Below are positions 38,132 to 50,399 of a stretch of 64,000 bases of DNA, piece after piece. The notes under the pieces were generated by a model that saw only the letters and a program-made list of their open reading frames with translations, was not told where the DNA came from and did not search any database. The stretch is from NCBI GenBank assembly GCA_038496445.1, contig JALMLS010000370.1, positions 62,001 through 126,000 of the forward strand. The letters run 5' to 3'. This DNA comes from Trichosphaerium sp. ATCC 40318. Lineage: Eukaryota > Discosea > Flabellinia > Trichosidae. The position numbers were made by a program, and so were the translations under genes. Positions within the stretch are counted from its first letter, which is position 1. Every line of letters begins with the position of its first letter.

Positions 38132-39547
38132 ATGGGCAATTGTTGCGGGTCAGATAGCACAAGTGAAGCTACAGCCCAGACTAACGCACCAGAGAAGAAA
38201 AAGCTAAAAACCATCCTTGTTGGAGAATTTGGTTATTATTGTACTCGCACACTTGATTGTACTTATGCCATATAGGTGTTGGCAAGACGTCGCTGCTCGT
38301 GCGATTTTGCGTGCGTATTAAATTAGCATTTTGTTTCGGCTGTTTTATATTGTCTCATCGCCTCTAAACTACGTTAGGACAACGAATTTGATGGCAGTCA
38401 GCAAACAGTTAGCATAGAGGGCGAGTTTGTAAGTTTTTGGCGACGGATTTATGGCGTTTTCTCCGCTGGTACTCACCGCTAGTAGAAACAAATGGATATA
38501 GAAGTAAATACAGGCGCAAGTAAACAAATTGTGACAATTCAGGTGTGTCTGAAACAAAATTTACCTCATGCACGCGCAGTGTTGATGCAGCGCATTTTTA
38601 TCGGAGCAGCTTTTATTTTTGGCGTTGGAAGCAGAAATGGTTTTTGTATTTTTTTTTTTACATCGTCCGTTGTTGTTTACACGCGTGTAGGTGTGGGACA
38701 GCGATGGCCAAGAGCGGTAGGCGATACCAAAAAAAACCAAAAGTGGTTTTTCCTAAATTCTTTTTTAATTAGGATCAAGACGATTACATCTGGCAGTTAT
38801 GACTCCTCTGATATTATATTCCTTGTCTTTAGCATGGCTGACGAGTCCAGCTTCAAGGCTATGGACGTATGTTTGTTATTTTTTATGTTTTTTAAAAAAA
38901 CATGTTGTTTGGGTTTGTCACAGCTCTGTACAACCCACACACTTTGTTTTTCACAGTTGTTTTTAAGACTTTTTTTTTCGTGTGTTGATGCTTTTTAGAA
39001 TTGGTACCGCGAAGTAGAGAGGTATGGTCCAGAAAAATCAGTGGTCATGCTGCTAGGAAACAAACTGGTACGTCTCCAAAGCAAACGAGTAAATCTACAT
39101 ACCACATTTTAGCTGGTTGTAGTTAAAAAGAAAAACAAATCCCCCTTGTGGCACAGCTAACACATTACTCTTTTTATCCTAAACGCAATGTAGGACAAGG
39201 TTAACAAAGAACAAGCACAAGTGATGCGAGAAAAAGCGAAACAGTGGATGGCAGATAACAAAATCAACATTTCTCGTTATTTCGAAACGTCGGCCATGGG
39301 TACGTGCGACAATACTTTTGTTAGTGGAGCACCTGGCTGTCTTGAATTTACACCACGATCTTTTTGTTTTTATAATTATTCTCCTGTTGTTTTGTATAAA
39401 TTGCGGAATTTATTTTGATTGGCTTTTAATTCGAAAAGTAACTTGGTTTTTTGTTACTTAGAGGGCAGTAATGTTGGCCAAGCATTTTCAGAAGCAGCAA
39501 AAGCGGCCATAGCAAAACAAAGCAATTTTGAACCAGAGGAGTGGTAG
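38132..39547 (+). CDS. Rab-like small GTPase with N-terminal lipid-anchor motif
   Basis: Starts MGNCCGSDSTSEATAQTNAP: Gly2 fits N-myristoylation, and Cys4/Cys5 fit palmitoylation. GTPase motifs follow: P-loop GVGKTSLL, VWDSDGQER (G3, normally WDTAGQER), LLGNKLDKVNKEQAQ (G4, NKLD) and YFETSAM (G5). The C-terminus is SNFEPEEW with no prenylation cysteines, so the membrane anchor would be N-terminal, as in plant ARA6/RABF1 and apicomplexan Rab5b. Switch II has Asp where the catalytic-loop Ala usually is, while Gln is kept. Function is probably in membrane traffic. Some exons between 38.28 and 38.80 kb were placed by eye and may be off by a few bases. Confidence 0.78.
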
Positions 39548-39655
39548 TAAAAGGCTGTATATGTATGCATCCATTGTCACATTAGAACACAAAAACAACA
39601 ACAAAAAAAAACTATAGCTTGTACAGAAGGAAAGAAGTAATGAAAACCAACCTAT

Positions 39656-40367
39656 TTACGCTATTTTCATTGGATCGTAAAACGGGTCGCCACAGTCTTG
39701 CGATTGCAAACTACCACATGCATCCTCGGTCAAGTCTAACTCCATATCATGACTGCCGGAAACAGTCGTTGTTTGCGAGGATTCAGCCTCCAAATGCGAT
39801 GCCACAGGCTGTTTAGGCGCTGGAACTGCTTGGTATTGTATTGTCTGGCAGGTATTGTGATGCACTGGTACGCTCTCTCCATAGGGATTGTGCACGTGTT
39901 GCATCATGCTGTCATACACAACGTCCATCACTTGATCGCCTATTATGCCGTTTTAGCTTGTTTTCAGTTGCGCGGCACATGGGTAAACGGTACCTGACAC
40001 GCCTTTGTTTGTAGGGTCAGTGAGGGATAGCGCCAAGGTTGATTTGAATTCTTCGTTACAGGTTGTTTGCAGTACTAAGTTTTAAAGCTGAGCCTCAAAC
40101 ATAAACACGCACGTGGGTATGTAGTAAGTACCGTGTTGAAGTGCCATTGCAATTTCTTTGCTTGCATTGTGGTATTCTCGAAGTCTCTAAGTCTTTGTTG
40201 TGAGCGTTCACAAAAGTAGTCAGTCGTTTCTGTAAGTAGTCGTACTTGTAACTCCTCTTTGCTCGCAAATTTTGCCATATTGCTAGCCTTGAGCCTATCG
40301 AATGCAATCTTGAAAACTTGTCCAATGCGTGCATGTATGATTGTGAGGTATTTGCCTGTCCATACAT
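39656..40367 (-). CDS. Small helical protein, unrecognised
   Basis: Three to four exons give MYGQIAFDRLKASNMAKFAS, then a helical part (KEELQVRLLTETTDYFCERS, NTTMQAKKLQWHFNTLQTTC), then SGDQVMDVVYDSMMQHVHNP and a Gln/Pro/Thr-rich acidic tail ending DPFYDPMKIA. The first exon is 12 nt, followed by an apparent GC-AG intron (40309-40355). If that intron is not used, translation could start at MAKFAS (40278). No domain recognised. The start overlaps the possible stop of the next upstream gene. Confidence 0.5.
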
Positions 40368-41640
40368 TAGTGCGCCCTACTCGTGATTGCTACAGTTAGT
40401 GCCACACTCTTTTTTTATATACTCCACGACGTACGCTCATCGGAATGTATATTGACAACAACGACAATATTGTCAAGGGCTGCAGCGGTACTGGCAAATC
40501 CGACATTCAAACAAGTGCCGCCGAACCAATTACAATCTACCGCCGCTATGTCGCCCACAGTGAGTCCCTTGGCATGTATACGAACTGAACGCAGAAAGCA
40601 GTTAAGTACTCCAGTCGGCTGAATTGGGATATCATTGTGGTAGCCTACGATCTAAACACCCACGATAAGTAAACATCAAACTGGGTGTTGCTGTACTTGT
40701 ATTATTCCCTTTGGTGTGTGCTCTTTGGCTGCATTAATGCCAATATAGCAAGTAATTCCTTGACATATTGTATTAGCGTGGTGCCTGTATATCATAGTAC
40801 CTACGCCTTGACCCGGCCATATCACGAGATTCTACAGTCATTGCTTCGGGCTTGAGATGACAACAAAGTACTGATGCTGTGCTCCGGAAAGGCTCCAGTA
40901 TCCATTCTTTCAGCTGTGAATTACACTTCCATACAATCTATAAACGTGTGAGTATCAGATTGTTGTTTGCATGATGAATACTAGTACATTGGGATTAAGA
41001 AGAGACAAGTCTGACAAATGTGAGAGTATGCTCTTTATCAGAAATGTTTCTGTCATGTGCTCAAGTAGTACTATCAAAGTTGTTCCGGTCTCTTTTGGAG
41101 GGGATGTGCCGATTGTGGGGCATGTAATTTTATTTATCTTCGGCACTTGTCTTCCCCTGCGTTGTATGGTAGTAACACCATACGCTACTAAAGGATAATA
41201 AGTAAACTAGCCCTTTTGGATCAATACCTGTTTCTCTTGAGTTCCGCAATACTATCAATGGCATGTTTAATCTTATATCAACAAATGCTTCTGTAACAAG
41301 ATGACGTATGCCGGACTCAGTGAATAAGCCGCTGCAATTGACTTTGCCGTGTTAACGTCCACTGATTTAAGGACACGTACTTAGTGTGGCTACAGCGTGT
41401 TCTGTTCTGGCTGAACAATAGTTAGTATTTTACATTTCTCGTGTCGCACATATTTCTACGCTCACAAATTTTGAATGCGTCCCAGGCCTCTCGTGTGTAA
41501 TACAGTTGTTCAATACCTAATTAACTGTTTGACGGCGATGTTGTGTAGGATGTTACTTTTTTTATGAATAGAATACACTTGTTCGCACTACTGGGTCGTA
41601 GAAACTTGCGCCTTCGGCGCGTGTGCCATGCTCGCTTCAT
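40367..41640 (-). CDS. Intron-rich gene, unrecognised
   Basis: A plausible minus-strand chain starts MKRAWHTRRRRKFLRPSSAN and continues IEQLYYTREAWDAFKICERR, VDVNTAKSIAAA, ESGIRHLVTEAFVDIRLNMP, PKETGTTLIVLLEHMTETFL, LKEWILEPFRSTASVL and GDIAAVDCNWFGGTCLNVGF. The composition (alternating hydrophobics, few low-complexity runs) looks like folded, beta-rich protein. The last exon may splice at 40439 to end at TAA 40367-40369, or read through to TAA at 40425. I do not recognise the family; several junctions are guesses. Its start is 47 bp from that of the plus-strand coiled-coil gene. Confidence 0.4.
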
Positions 41641-41687
41641 TTAAGAAAAAGCGTCTTAACTGAGTAAATTTGCACGACTACGCAAGC

Positions 41688-42632
41688 ATGGAACAACTCA
41701 TCGGCAATCTGGCGCAGCTCGAACAAGCAAGACATTCATTCGGATGAGATGAATCTAACTAATTGTAGCTGTACAAAGACAGAACTTTGGAGGTTAGCAA
41801 CGCAAAACTTGCTTTGAGGCAGGTGGAACCAACGCTAAACGCAGTACAAGGTCAGGTTTTTTTAAAGTGAGATGCTGACTATACAAAGGGAAATGCAAAG
41901 AGCTGCAAAAAGGTACAGGATTTAATTAGGATGCTCTGACTGTGTAGAAAACAAACGATTGCGCGAACTTACCCAAACCTTACAACGGGCCGCCAAATCT
42001 ACAACTAGAATATCTGAATCGGTACGCAATCGCTCAACACCCGCTGACAGTGTCAGGTCGAGTCGTTACACAAGGATATTACTGCGCTAGAACACGCAAC
42101 CTTTGACTTGCAAAAACATAAAACAGCCCTGACGAGAGAAATAGCTCAATTGGAGGAAAAACATGAAGCGTGTATGCTTCAAGCAACTGCCGAGAAAGAA
42201 ACATTAGCCTCTTCCTTAAAGGCAACTTATACACTGCAAGAAGCACAGCTTATGGCTTTGTTGCAAGACAAAGACGATACAATCTTGGATCTCAAACAAC
42301 AAATACAGGCAATGACAGAGAGCAAGCAAGGTACGAAAACAGTTGCTACATGATAAAACTCAATACCACAACGCAGAAAACCAAAGCGTACTCCAACCTG
42401 CAGTGACTACACACGACCTTGAAGAAGAAATTATACAGCTACGCCAACAGCTTGCAAACGTGACAAGGCGCAGTGAACGTGAATTACAGGAAGCCAGAAG
42501 CACGGTGCGTAGCTGACATACATTTTATATTACCCTCGTCCGTGCTGAAAAAAAAAGAAGAATTCTAACGGTTGTTTACAGTATGAGCAGCATTTGATAG
42601 ATTTTACTCGGTCTAACAAAGTACAAAATTAG
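41688..42632 (+). CDS. Coiled-coil protein, unrecognised
   Basis: Starts MEQLIGNLAQLEQARHSF. Nearly the whole product is heptad-rich helix (LYKDRTLEVSNAKLALRQVE, KTALTREIAQLEEKHEACML, ALLQDKDDTILDLKQQIQAM, EEEIIQLRQQLANVTRRSER), ending YEQHLIDFTRSNKVQN. About 230 residues. No other domain. It could be a structural, centrosomal or golgin-like scaffold; sequence alone does not tell. Confidence 0.6.
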
Positions 42633-42666
42633 TCGACAACTGTATTCTGTCTGTTTGATAAAAAAA

Positions 42667-43822
42667 TCAACGAAGAGGATAAGCTCGTTTGCCTACACCC
42701 AGCGTGTTCACTTTGGGTTGACTATAAATGGTAACTAGTTCTTCGAAGGGATCCTGTGTTGTTTCAGAAAGTGTCATTTGTCCTTTCATCTCGTCTTCTG
42801 TCAACAAACAGCTCGCAAATTTATCAAGCAACCGTTCCATGTCCATTTTTCCTGCTTCACCAAATATCATAAACTCTTGTCGTACTAAAAAAAAGGACAG
42901 CGTCAATAATCTGCCAAAAGAGAGTTTGTTGTGTTACGTACTATCTCCAAAATCGGCATTCCAAATACCAGACACTCTCAGTTCTTCTGCATTCATTTTC
43001 ATACTTGTTTGCAGTTCTTTGTATTCATTCACAGACCGTTTTAAGTGCGGAGACGTAACCTTTTTATCTATAATAATTGGTTTTGTTAGTGTGTTTGGGT
43101 TGTTAATTATAAACGTGTGTTTGTGTACGTTTGCTCAGGTAGTTTTGACAATCCTTAATCTTCTCAAGACACCAATGCCGTTTCTTGAAATTACTCTAAC
43201 ACTAAAGTTTAGCGTACAACCACATACGTGACTTGGTGTATAGGCACTTACTGTATTTGGTGTTGCTTCCCAAACATACTTGTTGAGGCTGCCAGCAAAG
43301 TAGAATACACCTCGGGCATACAACAAGCCTTGAGAATACTGATTCCATTCCTCAGTTAAAAATTTAAAAATGCGTTCTGGGTGAAAAGCTGCTGGATTTC
43401 TGAACACGTGAGAAATAATGCCATCTTTGTCCATTGTTTGAATTGCCCTGATGTGTATTAGTCAGTATACTGGTCAAAAAACGATTTGCGTGGGATAGAG
43501 CTAACCTGGTATCAAGTTCCTCCCACATGACACGATGAATGTAGTCCATATAAGGTGCGTATTCTCCCTTGGGTCCGAGGAAGTAGTCTTTTGGTATCCT
43601 GCCTTTGTGATCTGCAAGTACCAGCGAAGCTAGAGGGTTCACACGTCCAAGAAAAGCGATTAGGAGGCGTAAGTCGTCTTCTTCAGCGTCATTTGGATTT
43701 GTAATGGCCAGTACTGTTGCGTTCTGTATTTGGTCCATCATTACTGAGGCTAGCTTGAACTAACAAAAATAAAAAAGTAAGTAACTAAACGTCTTACCAC
43801 TAGGCAAATTTTGCACACACAT
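42667..43822 (-). CDS. Conserved-looking protein, unrecognised
   Basis: Chosen start MCVQNLPSASVMMDQIQNAT; the Met at 43741 (MMDQIQ) is an alternative. Segments: LLIAFLGRVNPLASLVLADH, IPKDYFLGPKGEYAPYMDYI, MDKDGIISHVFRNPAAFHPE, RIFKFLTEEWNQYSQGLLYA, then VSGIWNADFGDS, EFMIFGEAGKMDMERLLDKF, ending GVGKRAYPLR. Mixed alpha/beta composition, about 290 residues, no low complexity, so probably a real globular protein. No catalytic motif I can name. It lies 55 bp downstream of the mitochondrial-type gene on the same strand. Confidence 0.55.
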
Positions 43823-43877
43823 AGCGACAACAAACTAAATGTGCGTGACCATCGTACCCCTCGTTTATTTACATGCC

Positions 43878-44995
43878 TCAGATCATTTCTTGAGCACAAA
43901 TTATGTCGCCAGTTGGTTGCATCTACTGTACATATGACGCGGTCGAGTTTGCAATTCTACAATTGTTAAAACTTTAGACTGTATACATTCATTTGGTGTT
44001 GACTGACCCGTGCTATAGTGGGGAATGTTACTGTTTGTTTAAGAGGCGTTATTGTCCCAAGTGGATCTGATTCGAATATAACCCACTCGTATTCGGCAAG
44101 CTCACCTTCTTTGTACATAAACTTTATCTAAAGCAAAACGAAATTGATGAGAACAACTGCAACAAAAATTGTTCGCGAAAGAAACAACAAATGCAACATT
44201 GGACCAAGGAGACCAAGGAACAACATTGTTGCAATCGCCTTTAGCAAACGTGTACCCCTTCATGTAAATCTGTGCGCAATACCATATGATTTGCACCTCT
44301 CCAATCATACAAGTAATGTTCGTTAGGCGGGATGTTGATGACTAACAATCAAATCAAAAAAAGACTTAAAACCACACACGTCTTATTGTCAAGCAGATTA
44401 AGGACGGCACCACTGCGTACTGTGAGGGTAGGGAACTTTCCGCTTTGCGTCATTGGTAAGGAGGAGTGAGGTAATTTTTTCAACTTTGTTCTCTTCAATG
44501 AGATACTCTATTAATGGGGTTTGACCTAACACTTAACGTTAATGGCCAAAAAATTTTCTGGACTCTATTGTACCTGAAAACGGTAAACCAGCTATCTAAT
44601 ATAAAAAAGCAATGAGCTCAAGCAAGGTGCACTAAGTTGGTACGTACGACCGTTAATGGTGGTCTATCGGCAGGATACATGTCAGGGCTGTCAGGCGTCA
44701 GCCCTTTCGGTATATTTTCGGCTGCACCCACTCCAGCGGGATCCTCTAGAGGCGCATCACCAACAAAACGTGCCAACTTCGTTTGTGCTTTCATTTTTCG
44801 TGTAGCTTGTAAAGTTGCATAGCGAGCACGAGGTTTAACACGCTTTCGTTTCTTAAAGCGTGTTTCAATAGCTTGTTGGCGCAATTCCTCGCGACGTTCT
44901 GCGTCTGAGCTTCTCCAACGCCTAGAAGATGCGAAAGCGCCACTCTGGGCTTTATAGCTCCCAAGCTGCCTACGAGCGCATCGCAACCTTAACAT
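43878..44995 (-). CDS. Predicted mitochondrial protein, unrecognised
   Basis: Starts MLRLRCARRQLGSYKAQSGA, a strongly basic, hydroxyl-rich presequence, followed by a charged helix (SSDAERREELRQQAIETRFK) and a basic RKMKAQTKLARF stretch. Later exons give LGQTPLIEYLIEENKVEKIT, PPNEHYLYDWRGANHMVLRT, KFMYKEGELAEYEWVIFESD and ITPLKQTVTFPTI. The exon ending KVPYPH joins in phase to INIPPNEH across 44325-44420; otherwise the frame stops at 44398. A role in mitochondrial translation or membrane biogenesis is possible, from the targeting sequence and basic linker, but I have no family match. Confidence 0.5.
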
Positions 44996-45204
44996 ACGAT
45001 AGCGAACCTTTTTTTAGCGCGTTAGCAGCTTTTATGAGGTAGATTTGTTTGTTTTACAAAATGTTGTGAGAATCGGAACCTTATAGACTTAAAGTACCGC
45101 TTAAGCCGCCCTGTCACGTGGATGTTGCATCCACTCATATCAAGCTACATGGGTTTTAAACTGTCATGTACCAGGAAAGGATCAGACGTGCTACAAGTAT
45201 TCTG

Positions 45205-45252
45205 GTACAAAGATGATGATGATGATCATGATGATCACCCTGATGATGACGG
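45205..45252. repeat. Imperfect GAT trinucleotide repeat
   Basis: A run of GATGATGATGATCATGATGATCACCCTGATGATGAC in the 315-bp divergent region between the mitochondrial-type gene and the TPR-PH gene. Probably a simple-sequence tract within the promoter or 5'UTR. Confidence 0.75.
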
Positions 45253-45310
45253 ACCGACCGCATACGACTGAAAAGGCAATTGTTACACATAATCCCAATA
45301 GCACCAGCAA

Positions 45311-47195
45311 ATGGCTTACAACGATTTGAATGACGAGGAGTTGCGTGCAAAAGCGCGTTCACAGTATGCTTCGGAAAACTATCAAGGTGCAATAACAACG
45401 TATTCCCAGCTCCTGGCAAAGGTATTTATACGACCAAACAATCTATACGTTAATGTGTGATGCAGGAATCACAAGGCGTGTTGTACTTGCATAGATCAGT
45501 TTGCTACGCTAAAGTAAAGGACTACAACGCAATGAAGGCAGACATTATGAAATTTGTAACCATTTACCCCGATTGGCCCAAAGTACGCAGTAACTTACTG
45601 TAACACGTATAATATAGAAGCTCACGCCAATGCAGGAGAATCCGAGTAAATGTGGCTATCTGAAGAAAGAAAATCCAACAAAAACAAAGGGAACCAAACG
45701 CCGCTATTTCTACCTCAAAAATCAGTTTCTCTTTTACTACAAGCGCCCAATTGTACGATTTGCTGTTTGTTTTCTGAATGACATAACAAACAAAGGCAAT
45801 TGCTAATTGTGTGTAGGACGCAGCGCCAATAGCAGGCATGTATTTGGATTCCGCTTTTGCTGTCAAATCCAAACCTAAGAAGTGCAAGTTGGAGCTCAAG
45901 ACCCCTGGGCGTACCTATGTACTATTTGCTAGCACGGATGGAGACCGTGACGAATGGGTGGCATTGCTCAGCAACGTACGTATCCCAATTCAGTTCATTT
46001 TTTCGTTGTCTCTGTGACTACGACCTGACACATCAGCTCAGGCCGTTTCTATTAAACTTGCAGATCTCAACGACCGATTTTTTGAAGGGCACGTCCGCAC
46101 CACTACTCCTGGAACACTTGTAAGCACTCTATAACACTCTATTGCACTCAGTACTGTTGTTTTAAAACAGTTGCAAAATAGGCTATAACCAAGACGGGCT
46201 ATCTCAACAAGCGAGGCAAGAAGAAAAATCAACCGTACCGCCTCAGATGGTTTTACATCCAAGGGCATTGCCTCAAGTATAGTGAAAATCCTGACGTACG
46301 TTGATTTGCTGGTAATGAGACTACAATACTGCCATTACACGCCTTTTTTCTACTTTGCAACCTAACGGTAAACACAGGACAAGGACTTGCTAGGCACTAT
46401 CGACCTTGGCCTTCTTATAGACTGCAAAAAGAGCGACACAAAGGAGGACGATAAACACTACTTTGAAGTACGTTTCCAGCCTCAATGCGTTTACGTTGCG
46501 TAGTCATCATCACACACTTACTTTTCTCAACTGTAGATCAACATCCAAGGCAGAACCTACTACCTGTATGCGGATTCAGAAGCGGACAGAACATCGTGGA
46601 TGAGTGCCATTGTGTCAACCTCCAACGAAGTGGATGCTGATTTTCGGCGAAATACAATACTCGATGATGAAGAGTCCGACTCTGAATCTGCTAGCTGGCG
46701 CTTCTCAAACCCTGGATTGCAGCCCACTTTGTCAGAATCAGATCATTTGATGGACGAAGCGACACGAAGCAGCGAAGAAAAGTCAGAATCTGATTCCAAA
46801 GAGTGGTCTGGTCAATCCAGCTCATTTCAGCGAGGTACTACCTAGCTCTCAAAAAACAAGCAGGCTTACAGTTGACATTTTTGCAGTTGATCACGATGAG
46901 AACTCTCACCTTGAACTTCAGAATCTATCCACGTCCAGGGCATCAAACAGCTCCATGTCGGACCTAGACAAAGAACTGGAGCGAGATCGTCGCGCAGCTG
47001 CGCTTGCTAAAAAGAAAAACTATGAAAGCATGGATGCGGTATGTCCACACTTTTTTTTTTGTTTGCCACTAAATAATAATTCTCTAACAAAATGCCAAGT
47101 CGTTGCAAGAACCATTTATGCCCAGGGAACGCTCAGAGTCTTCCTGGGAGCAGCTTCAATCACGATTCGCAGACTGTTCCTGTGATATCATGTAG
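45311..47195 (+). CDS. TPR and double PH-domain protein
   Basis: Starts MAYNDLNDEELRAKARSQYA. Residues about 1-75 form a TPR-like unit (ENYQGAITTYSQLLAKESQG, then LYLHRSVCYAKVKDYNAMKA). Two PH domains follow. The first reads CGYLKKENPTKTKGTKRRYF to GRTYVLFASTDGDRDEWVAL. The second reads TGYLNKRGKKKNQPYRLRWF to GRTYYLYADSEADRTSWMSA. Each has the basic beta1-beta2 loop that contacts phosphoinositides and the terminal Trp of the alpha helix. The C-terminal third is acidic and serine-rich (DDEESDSESASWRFS) with a final helix. It is likely a membrane-recruited adaptor; lipid specificity is not readable. The last exon is chosen to end SRFADCSCDIM. Confidence 0.8.
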
Positions 47196-47345
47196 AGACG
47201 ACGCTAACCACCACACTGTCTATAGCATTCTATTGTTTGTTTTCTAATAAAACCGTATTATTTGTTTCCTTTGTCTACTGCTTCTAGTGTGATTGGGGAA
47301 TTTTTTTTGAATTTTACAAAGGGGAGTGGAGCATTTTTGTTTGTT

Positions 47346-48336
47346 TTACAATTGATCGGCAATGATTGGGCTCAATGTTTGCAATCGAGAGAATATTTTT
47401 CCAGGTGGTGTACCTAAAAGAAGCAATATTAGCCGAGTGGTGTTTTGTTATTTCTTGTTGGGCGTGTTGCTGGGGCACCAACCAGAATAATTGAAAAAAA
47501 AAGTTGAATAAGAATTTTTTTGTGGTACCTATGATCAACCTACAAACACAATCACGTGCTATTTTACAATTGGAAGGAGAACCCATGATGGTTACACGCT
47601 TGCCATCAACGACTATCCTGGTCTTTGTTGTGTTTTCCATCGTAAATTTGATCCTACCATTCAAACCGATGATTCGACCCAATGAACGAAGTGTGTGATC
47701 GCCATGAAGCGTTTGTCGCACTAGTAGAAATTCAGTACATACGTTGATTGCAATTGGCGCCCTAGGCTCTCTGTACAAGAGTCATCTGCGCACCTTCATC
47801 GGTTGTAAAAGTTTCTATAGTGAGGTTCTCGACACGCAACAGAGCAACTGCATCCTGTAACTCAAATCCATACACAAATGCCCGCACAAAATCTCTCGCT
47901 TTGTTTATAGCGCCTGCATCATCAGTGTGTTGAGATGTCTAGTGATCATTTCAGCGCTTTTTTGGGTTTTTTTTTGAATAAATTTCTGGCTCTATGTACG
48001 CACGCGTATTTCTACAGATTTTGAGTTTTGGTTGAACCTTATCTGCAATTTCATGTGTTTAACGATTGGCGTGTAAATATCCATCCAATTGTCTCTCAAC
48101 GCGAAAATACGCTTACGGGGTATCAAAACGCGCACGTATAGTTGTTTTTCATTCATCTTGATGCGTTTAGATAACTTCTACAGTTTTTCCTGACGTACTC
48201 TTGGCATTTCGCCACCAGACATGGGTGGAAATGTTACAACCTCATTTGTGTCGCCTTGTTAATTTGTTAACTATGTAATATTATTTAAAACGCGCGTCAA
48301 CCAACCTTCTACGTCCATTGCGTTTGCTTGTTGCAT
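47346..48336 (-). CDS. PNO1: PNO1/Dim2, KH-domain ribosome assembly factor
   Basis: PNO1 binds the 3' end of pre-18S rRNA in the 40S precursor and controls Nob1 cleavage. Starts MQQANAMDVEG (a second Met at 48318 is possible). Characteristic blocks: RKRIFALRDNWMDIYTPIVK, KLQIRFNQNSKSVEIR, LHGDHTLRSLGRIIGLNGRI, KFTMENTTKTRIVVDGKRVT, ARDCVCRLIIG, and the family C-terminus GTPPGKIFSRLQTLSPIIAD. The KH GxxG is GLNG. The length fits a family that is usually about 250 residues, with a short N-terminus. Its start is 151 bp from the WDR5 start, divergent. Confidence 0.93.
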
Positions 48337-48486
48337 TGTTGTAATCAAAATAGGTTGTACGTTTTTTCTAGTGTAATTCTCGCCTAAAATTATTCAAAAA
48401 AAAAAACCCTACAAGTTTTACAAGTCAAAATCACTTCCACCTTTGCTTTTTCCGCCACTGACACATTAGTGCAACAGACTACAGCC

Positions 48487-50038
<1,552 letters not shown>

Positions 50039-50399
50039 TTAGCTAGTGCCAACTGTCGACTATTGAGACTTAACACGAGATTCAAAAGTAAAAAAAGCTG
50101 GCTCAAACAGTAGAGCGCTGTGGTTCGATGGCCTCACCGTAGTCTCACAACTCCATTTAAAAAATCAAACTGCCTTGTCACTTTGCGGTGACCTGCCCTT
50201 GCTGATTCCACTTTTCAACTGCAGTGGATTCCAATATGCTTGGCCTTCTTGTAACAATAAATATTTTGCGCAGTTTACAACCAACATTGATTGGGATTGA
50301 ATAATATTCACTTTTTTGACCAAAACGTTTTTTTGTAATTTTAGTCAAAAACGGATAAGGCACTGTATTAATACCCGTTATAACCACTTGGTTGCAGAC
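50039..50399. other. Intergenic, nothing recognised
   Basis: 361 bp between WDR5 and the next plus-strand gene. A D-arm-like segment near 50100-50120 was examined as a possible tRNA and rejected. Presumed WDR5 3' end and downstream promoter. Confidence 0.5.

Noticed and set aside
50090-50145. tRNA-like D-arm (GGCTCAAACAGTAGAGC) followed by GGTTCGAT
   Set aside because: The D-stem-like part and B-box-like part are too close, and no acceptor or anticodon stem can be formed, so not a tRNA gene.
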